NCBI GenBank assembly: GCA_017436345.1
Contig: JAFSDH010000001.1
Location: forward strand, 1-64,000
Source: Bacilli bacterium
Lineage (GTDB): Bacteria; Bacillota_I; Bacilli_A; RF39; UBA660
Length of the DNA stretch: 64,000 bases
Reading direction: 5' to 3'
Both the position numbers and the translations under genes were made by a program. The notes under the pieces were generated by a model. It saw only the letters and a list, made by a program, of their open reading frames with translations. It was not told the DNA's origin and searched no databases. Positions 44,642 to 54,255 of the stretch are shown piece after piece. The stretch's first letter is position 1, and every line of letters begins with the position of its first letter.

Positions 44642-46192
44642 ATGGAAATGATGAACTCCATTTTGCTAATCGTACTTGGATTAATAGTAGGTATAGTTGG
44701 TTGCTATATCGTTCTTAATATTAAAAGAAAGAACGCTGAAAAAACTGTTGAAAAGATTCTTGATAATGCTAAAAAAGATGCAGAGAAAATTAAAAGGGAA
44801 TCTTTATTTGAAGCAAAAGAGGAAATACATAAATTAAAACTTGAATCAGAAAAAGAAAATAAAGATCGTAAAAAAGAAATAAAAGATATGGAAGATCGTC
44901 TTATTCAAAGAGAAAACAATATGGATAAACGTGATGAATTATTTCAAAAACGCGAACTTGCTTTAGATGAGAGAGAAAATAATTTATCAAATAAACAATT
45001 AGAAATTCAAGACGAACGTGCGAAAGTGGACGAAATTAAGAAAGAACAACTAGATTTACTTAGTAAAATATCTGGATTTAATAAAGAAAAAGCTAAAGAT
45101 TTATTAATGAAAAAGATAGAAGAAGAAACATCTAAGGAGATTGCAGTATATATTAAAGAAAGAGAAGATGCTGCTAAATTAGAAGCTGATAAGAAGGCTA
45201 CTGATTTAATAGTAAATGCAATGCAAAGATTTGCTGCAGATTTAGCTAATGAACAAACTGTTACTGTTGTTAGCTTACCAAATGATGAAATGAAGGGTAG
45301 AATAATTGGTAGAGAAGGAAGAAATATCCGTACTATTGAAGCTATTACTGGTGTTGATTTAATTATTGATGATACTCCAGAAGCTGTAGTTTTATCAAGT
45401 TTTGATCCTTTAAGAAGAGAAATTGCTAGAGTTACTTTGGAAACTTTAATTAAAGATGGAAGAATTCATCCAACTAGAATTGAAGAATTATATGATAAAG
45501 TTTGTAAAGATATGAAAGCTAAAATTACTGAATATGGTAATAGTGCTTTATTTGAACTTGGAATTTCTAAGATGGACCCTGAATTAATAGAGTTAGTAGG
45601 TAGACTTCATTTTAGGACAAGTTATGGTCAAAATGCTTTACAACATTCAATCGAAGTTGCTCATTTAGCCGGATTAATTGCTGGAGAACTTGGTCAAAAT
45701 GTTGCTTTAGCCAAAAGAGCTGGTTTACTTCATGATATAGGTAAATCTATTGACCATGAAATTGAAGGTAGTCATGTTGAAATTGGTGTTGATATAGCTA
45801 AAAAGTATAGTGAAAATAAAGTTGTAATAGATGCGATTGCTTCACACCATGGAGATAAGGAAGCTCAAAGCGTTATAGCTGTATTAGTAGCTGTTGCTGA
45901 TGCTTTATCAGCAAGTAGACCTGGTGCTAGAAATGACTCTTTAGAAAACTATTTAAAGAGATTAGAACAACTTGAAAATGTTGCTAATGAAATTCCTGGT
46001 ATTGATCATACATTTGCAGTTCAAGCAGGTCGTGAACTTCGTGTCATGGTTAAACCAGAGGAAATTGATGATGCTGGTGCTTATAAGATTGCTAAGGATG
46101 TTAAGAATAAGATTGAAGAGACTATGCAATATCCTGGTACTATCAAAGTAACAGTTATTCGTGAAACAAGAGCACAAGAAGAAGCTAAATAG
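44642..46192 (+). CDS. rny: Ribonuclease Y
   Basis: RNase Y is the membrane-bound endoribonuclease that starts mRNA decay. The 516-aa protein has an N-terminal membrane anchor (about 5-25), a long coiled coil (about 30-195), a KH domain with [15 protein letters not shown], and an HD domain with [10 protein letters not shown] and [13 protein letters not shown] chose ATG 44642 because TGGAGG lies 7 bases before it; the ATG at 44624 precedes that site. In Bacillus rny also follows recA. Confidence 0.96.
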   Translation: MEMMNSILLIVLGLIVGIVGCYIVLNIKRKNAEKTVEKILDNAKKDAEKIKRESLFEAKEEIHKLKLESEKENKDRKKEIKDMEDRLIQRENNMDKRDELFQKRELALDERENNLSNKQLEIQDERAKVDEIKKEQLDLLSKISGFNKEKAKDLLMKKIEEETSKEIAVYIKEREDAAKLEADKKATDLIVNAMQRFAADLANEQTVTVVSLPNDEMKGRIIGREGRNIRTIEAITGVDLIIDDTPEAVVLSSFDPLRREIARVTLETLIKDGRIHPTRIEELYDKVCKDMKAKITEYGNSALFELGISKMDPELIELVGRLHFRTSYGQNALQHSIEVAHLAGLIAGELGQNVALAKRAGLLHDIGKSIDHEIEGSHVEIGVDIAKKYSENKVVIDAIASHHGDKEAQSVIAVLVAVADALSASRPGARNDSLENYLKRLEQLENVANEIPGIDHTFAVQAGRELRVMVKPEEIDDAGAYKIAKDVKNKIEETMQYPGTIKVTVIRETRAQEEAK

Positions 46193-46207
46193 TTTCTTCT
46201 TTTTTTA
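46177..46207 (+). terminator. Terminator overlapping the rny stop
   Basis: AGAAGAA and TTCTTCT pair around the stop codon, followed by T residues. Confidence 0.7.
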
Positions 46208-46234
46208 TAAAAAAATAGAAGCCATAGCTTCCAT
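46208..46234 (-). terminator. Terminator of the 100-aa minus-strand gene
   Basis: On the minus strand GAAGC, TATG loop, GCTTC and a T tract. Confidence 0.7.
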
Positions 46235-46263
46235 TTTGTAATTCGTAATTGTATTTTATAATA

Positions 46264-46566
46264 TTATTCTTTTATTTTTTTAATCGTTTTTAAAAGCATA
46301 TTAAATTCACCAGATAAAAAACAAGTTGTAGCGCCAGATAATAAAGATAAACCAAAACAAACTGGTAAAAGTTTAAACATTAATTCTAGGTTATCATATG
46401 GTTCTCCTTTAACAAAATAATTACATAAACAAGTTGTTATAATTGCGAGTCCTAATAAAGATATTATTAGAATAATTGTGGACATAGTTAATTTTCTATA
46501 TGTTTTTTTTCCAAGGCTTGTTTTTAAAACTTTTTCTCTGGTTTTTAAATAGTTTTTTCGATTCAT
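46264..46566 (-). CDS. Small two-TM membrane protein, unknown
   Basis: A 100-aa protein with a basic N-terminus (RKNYLKTREKVLKTSLGKK) and two membrane segments (about 30-49 and 63-86). No family is recognised. AGGAAGTG precedes the ATG, and a terminator of its own follows, which supports a real single-gene unit. Confidence 0.6.
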   Translation of the reverse strand: MNRKNYLKTREKVLKTSLGKKTYRKLTMSTIILIISLLGLAIITTCLCNYFVKGEPYDNLELMFKLLPVCFGLSLLSGATTCFLSGEFNMLLKTIKKIKE

Positions 46567-46663
46567 AGTAACACTTCCTAGTATAAATATATCATTATTT
46601 ATATTATTTGTAAATTTTTAAAATAATATGTTATTATATAAGAGTATTTTAGGAGGTGATGAT

Positions 46664-48298
46664 ATGCTTATTAAAGATATGAATTTATCTTTTGGTATTC
46701 AAGAAATATTTAATAATGTTAATATTAATATTCCTGATGATAAAAAGATAGGGATTGTTGGTGTAAATGGCAGTGGTAAAACAACTTTATTTAAGTTAAT
46801 TTTAGGTTTACAAGAGATTGATTCTGGTAGTATTTCATTCTTTAATAAACCTAGAATATCATGGCTTCCACAAGTTATTACTGATGAAGTTCCTGATCTT
46901 GATATGAGTGTTTTTGATTTTTTATTAGAAGGCAGACCTATCAATAGAATAGAGAAAGAGATAGAAGATTTATATATTAAAATAAGTACTTTAGATAATG
47001 ATAAAGAAGTTAATAAGTTACTTAATAAAATAAATAAATTACAGACAGAACTTGATTATTGGGAACCATATGAAGCTGAAGAGATTTTATTAAAACTGAT
47101 CTCCAATATGAAAGTTGAGGATGATTTGTTAGAAAGAAGTCTTAATACTTTAAGTGGTGGGCAAAAGTCAAAAATAGCTTTTCTTAGATTATTATATTCT
47201 AAACCTGATTTGATTCTTTTAGATGAACCTACTAATCATCTTGATAAAGATACTAAAGAGTTTGTAATTGATTATTTGAAAAATTATAATGGAGGAGTAT
47301 ATATTATTTCTCATGATATTGATTTTTTAAATAAGATAGTTGATAAAGTTTTATATATAGATAAACTTCATCATAATATTGAGTTGTTTGATGGTAATTA
47401 TAGTCAATTTAAAAGAGTCTTAAATGAAAGAGAAATTAGATTAGAAAAGGAAGCTATGCTTCAAGATAAAGAAAGAAAAAGATTACAAGGTATTATTGAT
47501 AAATATTTACATGGTAATGAGAAAAAAGCTAAAATAGCTAAAGATAGACAAAAGAAATTAGCTAAGTTAGAAGAAAATGCTGTTGTAGTAGAAAAGAAAA
47601 TAAAAACAGCTAATATATCTTTACATCAAGGTAGAGAAAGTACAAAGCACACAGTAATGATTAAAGATGTATCATTTAAATATGATAAAGATTCTAAGAG
47701 ATATATTTTATATAAAATTAATTTAGATATTCCTAAGGGAGAAAAATTTCTTATTGTAGGAGAAAATGGTGTTGGTAAGAGTACGCTATTAAAGTTAATA
47801 GTAGGTGAGTTGATACCAGATAATGGAGAAATCGTTTTAGGAGATAAAACAGATATTGGTTATTATGCTCAAGAACATGAAAAAATAAATTTAGAAAAAA
47901 ATTTATTAGATAATTTAGATGAATTTGATTTAACAGAGAATGAAAAAAGGGGTTTTTTAGGGAGATTTTTATTTGTGGGTGATGATTTATATAAGAAAGC
48001 TAAGGTTTTATCACCTGGTGAAAGAGCAAGACTAGCTTTATTAAAATTAACACTTATGAAAGCTAATCTTCTTATATTAGATGAACCAACTAACCATTTG
48101 GATCCTGAAACACAAAAAATTATTGCAAATAATTTAAAAACTTTTCCAGGAACTATTATTGTAGTTTCACATAATGAGGAGTTTGTTGATTATTTAGGAA
48201 TTGAAAGAACTTTGGTTTTACCAGATGGTAGAATTGATTATTATGATAGAAATATTGTTGTTAAATATCATAAATTAAATGAAAAAAAGAGAAAATAA
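46664..48298 (+). CDS. ABC-F family ATPase
   Basis: A 544-aa protein with two ABC domains and no membrane segments, the ABC-F layout. The first has GVNGSGKTT, LSGGQKSK and LLDEPTNHLD; the second has GENGVGKST, LSPGERAR and LDEPTNHLD. They are joined by a basic linker (about 245-320). ABC-F proteins act on the ribosome as translation factors or, in some subgroups, protect it from antibiotics; the subgroup cannot be told here. I chose ATG 46664 because AGGAGGTGATGAT precedes it. Confidence 0.93.
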   Translation: MLIKDMNLSFGIQEIFNNVNINIPDDKKIGIVGVNGSGKTTLFKLILGLQEIDSGSISFFNKPRISWLPQVITDEVPDLDMSVFDFLLEGRPINRIEKEIEDLYIKISTLDNDKEVNKLLNKINKLQTELDYWEPYEAEEILLKLISNMKVEDDLLERSLNTLSGGQKSKIAFLRLLYSKPDLILLDEPTNHLDKDTKEFVIDYLKNYNGGVYIISHDIDFLNKIVDKVLYIDKLHHNIELFDGNYSQFKRVLNEREIRLEKEAMLQDKERKRLQGIIDKYLHGNEKKAKIAKDRQKKLAKLEENAVVVEKKIKTANISLHQGRESTKHTVMIKDVSFKYDKDSKRYILYKINLDIPKGEKFLIVGENGVGKSTLLKLIVGELIPDNGEIVLGDKTDIGYYAQEHEKINLEKNLLDNLDEFDLTENEKRGFLGRFLFVGDDLYKKAKVLSPGERARLALLKLTLMKANLLILDEPTNHLDPETQKIIANNLKTFPGTIIVVSHNEEFVDYLGIERTLVLPDGRIDYYDRNIVVKYHKLNEKKRK

Positions 48299-48325
48299 AA
48301 AAAGTACTAAATTTAGTACTTTTTA
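48299..48325. terminator. Bidirectional terminator
   Basis: AAAAAGTACTA, AATT loop, TAGTACTTTTT, serving the ABC-F gene and the convergent repeat-protein gene. Confidence 0.85.
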
Positions 48326-48330
48326 TTTTT

Positions 48331-49314
48331 TTACCAATCGTATTCTTGATCGATATAATACCATTTTCCATCAATTTTACCAACGATATATGTAACTTCT
48401 TCTTCGTCTTTTTCTGTTTCACCTTCGTATGTCATTTCAGATACTTGAGTTACTTCAACTCTATAAGCTTTTTTAATTTCTCTTTTTGTATCATATGAAT
48501 CTTGGAAATCATCATTTAATTCTTTAAGTTCACTTTTTGATAATTCTTCATAATCATCTGATATATCACAAGAATATTTCATTTCAATACCAGCTTTGTC
48601 TAAATATTCTTTCATATCATCAAATGATTCTTGTTCATCACCATCTAAATCATCTAAGTATTCTTCTGGTACTGCTTTTTTTAGTGTTTCTATATCAAAG
48701 TTTCCAGTTCCTTTGCAATATAATTCAATTGGATCTTTATAACTGTTTCCACCACCAACTAATAAAAATACAACAATAGCAACTACAACTATTACTGCAG
48801 GAATTGCGATAAATAGAGGGTTGAATTTTTTACCAGGTTTCATTCCATTATTCATCATATTTTGATTCATTCCCATTGGATTAGGTTTCATTCCATTATT
48901 TTGAGGTCCCATAGGGTTCATTGGATTAGGATTGTTGGGCATCATTCCATTGTTCATTGGAGCTGGTTCATTATTAACAATATTTGGTTCCATATTATTA
49001 TTCATCATAGGATCCATAGGATTTGGGTTTGTGTTGTTAGGCATCATTCCATCATTCATTGGAGCTGGTTCATTATTAACAACATTTGGTTCCATATTAT
49101 TATTCATCATAGGATCCATAGGATTTGGGTTTGCGTTGTTAGGCATCATTCCATCATTCATTGGAGCTGGTTCATTATTAACAACATTTGGTTCCATATT
49201 ATTATTCGTCATAGGATCCATAGGATTTGGATTAGGATTAGGATTATTTGGCATCATTCCATTATTCATAGGATCCATTGGGTTTGGATTAAATCCGTTC
49301 ATATTATTATTCAT
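48331..49314 (-). CDS. Asn/Pro/Met-rich repeat membrane protein
   Basis: A 327-aa protein. The N-terminal 160 residues are low complexity, with three near-identical 34-residue repeats (units such as NEPAPMNDGMMPNN, NPNPMDPMMNNNMEP). A membrane segment (about 167-190) follows, then an acidic extracellular domain (about 195-327) with two Cys and a C-terminal KIDGKWYYID that looks like a DUF4878/NTF2-like lipoprotein domain. The N-terminal repeats would lie in the cytoplasm, as in several Gram-positive proteins with proline-rich cytoplasmic tails. AAAGGAG precedes the start. Function unknown. Confidence 0.75.
   Translation of the reverse strand: MNNNMNGFNPNPMDPMNNGMMPNNPNPNPNPMDPMTNNNMEPNVVNNEPAPMNDGMMPNNANPNPMDPMMNNNMEPNVVNNEPAPMNDGMMPNNTNPNPMDPMMNNNMEPNIVNNEPAPMNNGMMPNNPNPMNPMGPQNNGMKPNPMGMNQNMMNNGMKPGKKFNPLFIAIPAVIVVVAIVVFLLVGGGNSYKDPIELYCKGTGNFDIETLKKAVPEEYLDDLDGDEQESFDDMKEYLDKAGIEMKYSCDISDDYEELSKSELKELNDDFQDSYDTKREIKKAYRVEVTQVSEMTYEGETEKDEEEVTYIVGKIDGKWYYIDQEYDW
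48938..49249 (-). repeat. 102-bp tandem coding repeats
   Basis: Three head-to-tail units of 102, 102 and 108 bases encode the 34-residue repeat. The units differ at only a few bases, and the third carries a 6-base insertion, which suggests recent duplication and possible length variation between strains. Confidence 0.9.
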
Positions 49315-49393
49315 ATTTTTTACTCCTTTATTCTATCTTATATCTTAATTTTATAATTCTTTTAAGTAAAAGTAAAGTTTAATCAAAAGAAAA

Positions 49394-49414
49394 AAAGTAG
49401 ATTGTGTCTACTTT
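49394..49414 (-). terminator. Rho-independent terminator (minus strand)
   Basis: AAAGTAGA, CACAA loop, TCTACTTT and T residues on the minus strand. Confidence 0.75.
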
Positions 49415-50303
49415 AAAAACTTTCAATTAAATACCAGTAATCATTTATTTCAGCAATTACGAGATTTTTGTATATATATTGACCATTAATTGTAAAGTAC
49501 ATATATGTTGTATAAGCATCATCAACTTCTATTTGTTGTCCATAAATGTTATTGTTTATTGAGTTTTCTAATGTTGGTATCATTTCTTCTTCAATTTGTG
49601 TTGTACTTAGAACTTGACCATAGATTGAATTGATAGTAGGGAAACGATATGAAATATCATTAATTTCTTGTTTCCATATGTTTTCATTGAATAAGATACG
49701 ATCTTCAATATATAAATAATTTTGTTCTTCAATAGCTAATATGTAATCATCAATAGCTCTTTCATAACTATCTTCTTCTTCATAATCATAGTTATAATTA
49801 TAATTGTAGTCATTGTTTGTTTCTTCAAAGAATTCCTCCATGATTCCAATGAAACCACTGAAAAAAACAAAGAAGAAAAAGAACGCTACTAAGCAACCAC
49901 ATCCGCTACTATTATTTTTTTTATTTGTAGTTGTTTTGGTTGTAGTTGTTTTGTTTTGATACGTGGTAGTTGTAATTGTTTTATTTGGAGATGTGGTAGT
50001 TGTTTTAGCATATGTTGTCTTAGGTTGTGTTGTTTGATATGTTGTTTTTTGAGTTTTCTTTTTTTCTAAAGGTAGATCAAAACTATAATCATGTTGATGT
50101 TCGTTTGGATTGTTAAAGTCAAAGCTGTAGTCATGATAATGCTCATTAGGGTTATTAAAGTCAAATTTAAATCTGTGGTCATGAACTATGTTTTGTTCAA
50201 CTTTTGTTGGTGTAGTTTTGATATTATGATTTTTACAATAGTCTTTATGACCTGTGTATACATATTTATAATTTTTATAATTGTCAGTTTTTTTATTATT
50301 CAT
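49413..50303 (-). CDS. Repeat-bearing single-pass membrane protein (His/Asn and Thr rich)
   Basis: A 296-aa protein. The N-terminal region holds two 14-residue repeats (FDFNNPNEHYHDYS and FDFNNPNEHQHDYS) after a degenerate copy, then a Thr/Lys-rich linker (about 85-133). SGCGC and a very hydrophobic segment (about 138-157) lead to an extracellular acidic domain ending in an NTF2-like ITINGQYIYKNLVIAEINDYWYLIE. No family is recognised. The layout parallels the repeat protein downstream at 48331-49314, with which it may share origin or role. Confidence 0.7.
   Translation of the reverse strand: MNNKKTDNYKNYKYVYTGHKDYCKNHNIKTTPTKVEQNIVHDHRFKFDFNNPNEHYHDYSFDFNNPNEHQHDYSFDLPLEKKKTQKTTYQTTQPKTTYAKTTTTSPNKTITTTTYQNKTTTTKTTTNKKNNSSGCGCLVAFFFFFVFFSGFIGIMEEFFEETNNDYNYNYNYDYEEEDSYERAIDDYILAIEEQNYLYIEDRILFNENIWKQEINDISYRFPTINSIYGQVLSTTQIEEEMIPTLENSINNNIYGQQIEVDDAYTTYMYFTINGQYIYKNLVIAEINDYWYLIESF
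50076..50180 (-). repeat. 42-bp tandem coding repeats
   Basis: Units at 50076-50117 and 50118-50159 plus a degenerate partial copy encode the His/Asn-rich 14-residue repeat. Confidence 0.75.
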
Positions 50304-50376
50304 AATATTACTCCTATTATAATTATACTTTTATTATATATTTTTATTTTATAAATGTATAGTTTTACAAAATAAA

Positions 50377-50400
50377 AAAAGTAGAATAATGTCTACTTTT
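50377..50400 (-). terminator. Terminator of the RNase J gene
   Basis: On the minus strand AAAAGTAGA, a short loop, TCTACTTTT and T residues. Confidence 0.75.
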
Positions 50401-52070
50401 TATTTTTTTATGTCTAATATAACTGGTAATATTATTGGTTTTCTACCAGTAAGTTCATAAATAAATGGAAATAAATCAGTTGTTATTTGATTTTTTATAT
50501 CATTAAAATTAGCTGTTTTATCTTTTAATTTTGAATTGATAGAGTTAGTTGCTGTTGTTTCTATTTTTTTAATTAGTTCTTCATTTTCATTAATAAGAAT
50601 AAATCCTCTTGTTGTAATATTTGGTTTTATTAATAATTCTCTTTTCTTCATATCAACATTAGCAATTACTACTAAAATACCATCACTAGCCATTATTTTT
50701 CTATCTCTTAATACAGCACCATTTATTTCTCCTAAACGATTTCCATCTACATAAATATCGTTAGCAATAACTGAACTTGATTTAGTAATTTCATGATTAA
50801 TCATTGATAATGTATTTCCATTTTGAAGTACAAATGTATTTTCTTTTGGAATATCACATTCTATACCAATGTTAGCATGATTTTTAAGCATACGATAATC
50901 ACCATGGAATGGCATTAAGTATTTTGGTTTTAATAGTCTAATCATTAGTTTTAATTCTTCAATATTAGCATGACCTGAAGTATGAATATCTGATAAAGAT
51001 GTATTTGTAAATACTTTTACTCCTTGAAGATATAGTTTGTTGATTGTTCTTCCAATAGCTTGAGCATTTCCTGGAATAGGAGAGGAAGAGAATACTACAA
51101 TATCATCTGGTCTTAGTTTAATTTGTTTATGTGTTCCATTAGCGATTCTTGATAAAGCTGCTAGTGGTTCTCCTTGTGAACCAGTACAAAGAATAGTTAC
51201 TTCACCTGGTTTAAGGTTGTTTGCTTCTTCAGGACTAATGATTATGTCTTTGTGATCGATATATCCACCTTTTAATGATATTTCAATATTATTTTCCATA
51301 CTACGTCCAAAGACACATATTTTTCGATTATGATTATAACATGTTTCAACAATATGTTTTAAACGATAAATGTTAGATGCAAATGTTGCAATAATCATTC
51401 GACGATTTGTATATTTATCAAAGATATCATTTAAAGCATTGTCTACTTTAGTTTCACTGATACTCATTCCTTCATTTAAAGCATTAGTTGAGTCACTTAT
51501 AAGTAAGTCAACACCTTCTTCTCCAATTCTAGCCATTTTGTGTAAATCAGACATTGGTCCAATAGGTGTTAAATCAAATTTAAAGTCACCAGTTGTTACA
51601 ACTGTACCATTTGGTGTTTTAATTACAATACCATGCGAATCAGGTATTGAGTGAGTTGTTCTAAAAAATTCTACTTGAATATTTTTAAATTTTAGAATTG
51701 TTTGGTCATCATAAGTATTTAAATTGTCATATCTTATATTACGATCTTCTAATTTTAATGCGATAAGCTCTTTAGCTTGATTTGCTGCATAAATCGCAGG
51801 TATTTCAACGTTTTGGATTAAGAATGGAATTCCTCCAATATGATCTTCATGTCCATGAGTAATAATTAAAGCTTTTATCTTATCTTGATTTTGTTTTAAA
51901 AATGTAAAATCTGGTAAAATGTAATCTATTCCTAGAAGTCCTCCTTCTGGAAAAGCTATTCCCGCATCAATAATAACAATTTCATCTCCATGCATTACAC
52001 AATACATGTTTTTTCCTACTTCACCCAAACCACCTAAAATTATAACTTTAGTTTCAATTTGGTTATTCAT
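50400..52070 (-). CDS. Ribonuclease J
   Basis: RNase J is a 5' exonuclease and endonuclease of mRNA decay and rRNA maturation. The 556-aa protein has the opening GGLGEVGKNMY, the metallo-beta-lactamase zinc motif HGHEDH (72-77), the beta-CASP domain with CTGSQGEP, and the C-terminal SDIHTSGHA and FHGDYRML blocks. AAGGAGATTTT precedes the ATG. One gene is visible; whether it is the J1 or J2 type cannot be told. Confidence 0.95.
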   Translation of the reverse strand: MNNQIETKVIILGGLGEVGKNMYCVMHGDEIVIIDAGIAFPEGGLLGIDYILPDFTFLKQNQDKIKALIITHGHEDHIGGIPFLIQNVEIPAIYAANQAKELIALKLEDRNIRYDNLNTYDDQTILKFKNIQVEFFRTTHSIPDSHGIVIKTPNGTVVTTGDFKFDLTPIGPMSDLHKMARIGEEGVDLLISDSTNALNEGMSISETKVDNALNDIFDKYTNRRMIIATFASNIYRLKHIVETCYNHNRKICVFGRSMENNIEISLKGGYIDHKDIIISPEEANNLKPGEVTILCTGSQGEPLAALSRIANGTHKQIKLRPDDIVVFSSSPIPGNAQAIGRTINKLYLQGVKVFTNTSLSDIHTSGHANIEELKLMIRLLKPKYLMPFHGDYRMLKNHANIGIECDIPKENTFVLQNGNTLSMINHEITKSSSVIANDIYVDGNRLGEINGAVLRDRKIMASDGILVVIANVDMKKRELLIKPNITTRGFILINENEELIKKIETTATNSINSKLKDKTANFNDIKNQITTDLFPFIYELTGRKPIILPVILDIKK

Positions 52071-52112
52071 AAAATCTCCTTTCTTTATATATATAAAAGA
52101 ACTAACGTATGA

Positions 52113-52141
52113 ATTATACTATGAAAATATTTTTTTGTCTA
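52113..52141 (-). promoter_or_regulatory. Promoter of the RNase J gene
   Basis: On the minus strand TAGACA (52136-52141), 17 bases, TATAAT (52113-52118). Confidence 0.65.
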
Positions 52142-52171
52142 TATTTTTAATTTTTTTTAAAAGAGTAGACA

Positions 52172-52200
52172 TAAAAAAAGATTAACTTGTGTTAATCTTT
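52172..52200 (-). terminator. Terminator of the LCP gene
   Basis: On the minus strand AAAGATTAAC, CAA loop, GTTAATCTTT followed by T residues. Confidence 0.85.
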
Positions 52201-54247
52201 ATTCATTTGTATTATTTTCAGGAGTAGGTGGGGTTTCTGGTGTTGGTGTTTCTGTTCCTGTGTTTTCATTATTACTATTTTTGTTATTATTGTTATTATT
52301 GTTTTCATTATTATTTTCTGTATTTGTATTATTATCTGTTTCTGGTTTGTTTTCTGGGACAATAGGTTCCTTTTCTTTAGCAATAGTAATTGTTAATGTT
52401 ATTGTTTTAGATGTACATAAATCAACTCTTTTTTTAGCAGGATAACTTTGTGCTGTAATTATTCCTGGATTTATATCTTCAACTTCGTTATAGACAATTG
52501 TAAATCCATTTTTTAATGCCCAACTGTCAGCTTTTGCTTTTGTATATGTTGTAAAGTCAGGTATTAATGGATAAAGAGTAGTTGCTTTATTTCCTGATTT
52601 ACCAATAACATTTTGTGTATATTCATCTTCAACTGAGTAAGAGAAATCTTTATCAATTTCTTTTTCAATTAATCCTAAGTTTTGTTTCATAGCTTTAATT
52701 ACTTTAGCTTTACTATCTTGATTTGGAATATAGTTATATAAAACTAGATTACTTCTTTCATCATATATTCTTTGATCTGAACCTGCTAAATATAGTTTTT
52801 GAATAGTAACTAATTCACCATCTTTATTATTAGCTGTTGTCATAATATCTTTAGCTATGTTGTAGAATGAAAGGATTGTATCGCGTTCCATATTTGTATC
52901 CATATTATTAGAAATAGCATCTAATATTTCAACTACCTTAGTTACGTTTTCAAGGTTTTTAGCTTTATTTACAATACCTTTTATAACTAATTGTTGATTT
53001 TGTCCACGAACAAAGTCATTTCTTGTTCCGTAGCTATATTTTGTTCCACAAGCTTTCATACCTTTAGCATTATTTTTACGATTTCTTGATAGTGCTAGAG
53101 CTTGTTCACCATCTAGAGTTTGTAATCCTTTTTCTACATAAACAGTATTTTTTCCCCATTTTCTTTTACTATTTTGTTCACAGAAAGCATATGGTACATC
53201 AACTTCAATTCCACCAAGAGCATCAACTAAATCAACTAGTCCTGCAAAGTTAATTTTAGCATAGTAGTCAATTGTGATTCCTGTGAAGTTTTGAATAGTA
53301 TTAATAACACATTTTGTTCCGCGAGAAGCAGCATGTGTAATTTTGTTTTCGGCTTTATTAGAAAAGCATGCGATTGGTACATAAGTATCACGTGGAATAC
53401 TTAACATTGTTGCGGTTAATGTATCAGGATTAAATGTTACAAGAATCATTGCATCTCCATTGAATGAATCGGCATTTTCAATTCCTTCAGATTTTGAGTC
53501 AACTCCTAATAAAAGAATTGTAAATGGTTCAGAAATATCTTTTGATGTTCCTAATAATTCAAGTTCTTCTTTAGTTTCTTTCTTTTCTTTAGAAATTAAT
53601 ATTTTAGTATCATCTTCTAAAGTTTCATATTCTTCATAGTTACTATATATAGCTCCATAGTTAGTAGGCAAGAAGATATAATCAACTTCTTTTGAATATA
53701 AATCTCTAATCATACTAGCGTTATCTTCATAACTTAATAGTTCATTATTGTCATCTAAATTATATTCATCAATTAACTCTAATTGCAAATCGTATGAAGT
53801 TTGATCTTCTTCACCATTTGAAATAGCTATTTTAGCATTTTTAATTTTATTAATATCTGTTATTTTGTTTTCTTTTAATGCTACTAACGATGTTGATGTT
53901 GTTACAAATTCTTTATTCATATTATCGATAGAGCCTGTTATTCTATATAGTGTATAACCTAAGAATATATATAGGATAATTAATAATACTAGGAAAAATC
54001 TTTTTATAGATTTTTTTAATTGTTTTTTCTTTTTCTTTTTTCTGAATAAGTTAATTATTAGTATTAAATCGATTAGAGCAATAATGCCAATTACAATATA
54101 TCTTATTGTTGTTTCAATTGGTCCTAGTAATGTAAGAGTATAGATTAAAAAAGCACTACTTATTACAGTTATTAAGACAAAAAAGATATCAACTATAGAT
54201 GTTTTCTTTGGTTTAGTTGTTTCTTTTTCTTTGTTTTTTGTTTTCAT
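52199..54247 (-). CDS. LytR-CpsA-Psr family protein with PASTA domain
   Basis: LCP enzymes transfer wall polymers from lipid carriers to peptidoglycan. This 682-aa protein has three N-terminal membrane segments (about 18-40, 48-68, 83-102), a periplasmic-binding-like region (about 105-235), and the LCP domain (about 242-395) with LLLGVDSK, SIPRDTYVPI and QALALSRNRK. A PASTA domain (about 560-623) is followed by an Asn/Glu/Thr/Pro low-complexity tail. The PASTA domain and the binding-like insert are uncommon additions. It is the last gene of a surface cluster with the cohesin-like and dockerin genes. GGAGGAAAT precedes the start. Confidence 0.92.
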   Translation of the reverse strand: MKTKNKEKETTKPKKTSIVDIFFVLITVISSAFLIYTLTLLGPIETTIRYIVIGIIALIDLILIINLFRKKKKKKQLKKSIKRFFLVLLIILYIFLGYTLYRITGSIDNMNKEFVTTSTSLVALKENKITDINKIKNAKIAISNGEEDQTSYDLQLELIDEYNLDDNNELLSYEDNASMIRDLYSKEVDYIFLPTNYGAIYSNYEEYETLEDDTKILISKEKKETKEELELLGTSKDISEPFTILLLGVDSKSEGIENADSFNGDAMILVTFNPDTLTATMLSIPRDTYVPIACFSNKAENKITHAASRGTKCVINTIQNFTGITIDYYAKINFAGLVDLVDALGGIEVDVPYAFCEQNSKRKWGKNTVYVEKGLQTLDGEQALALSRNRKNNAKGMKACGTKYSYGTRNDFVRGQNQQLVIKGIVNKAKNLENVTKVVEILDAISNNMDTNMERDTILSFYNIAKDIMTTANNKDGELVTIQKLYLAGSDQRIYDERSNLVLYNYIPNQDSKAKVIKAMKQNLGLIEKEIDKDFSYSVEDEYTQNVIGKSGNKATTLYPLIPDFTTYTKAKADSWALKNGFTIVYNEVEDINPGIITAQSYPAKKRVDLCTSKTITLTITIAKEKEPIVPENKPETDNNTNTENNNENNNNNNNKNSNNENTGTETPTPETPPTPENNTNE

Positions 54248-54255
54248 ATTTCCTC

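Noticed and set aside
48938..49249. Regularly spaced repeats that might suggest a CRISPR array
   Set aside because: The units are head-to-tail without unique spacers, keep the reading frame, and encode protein repeats.
48862..49356. Long open frames on the plus strand opposite the Asn/Pro/Met-rich repeat gene
   Set aside because: They are by-products of the repeat composition on the other strand, have no ribosome site, and encode implausible His/Ile/Trp-rich products.
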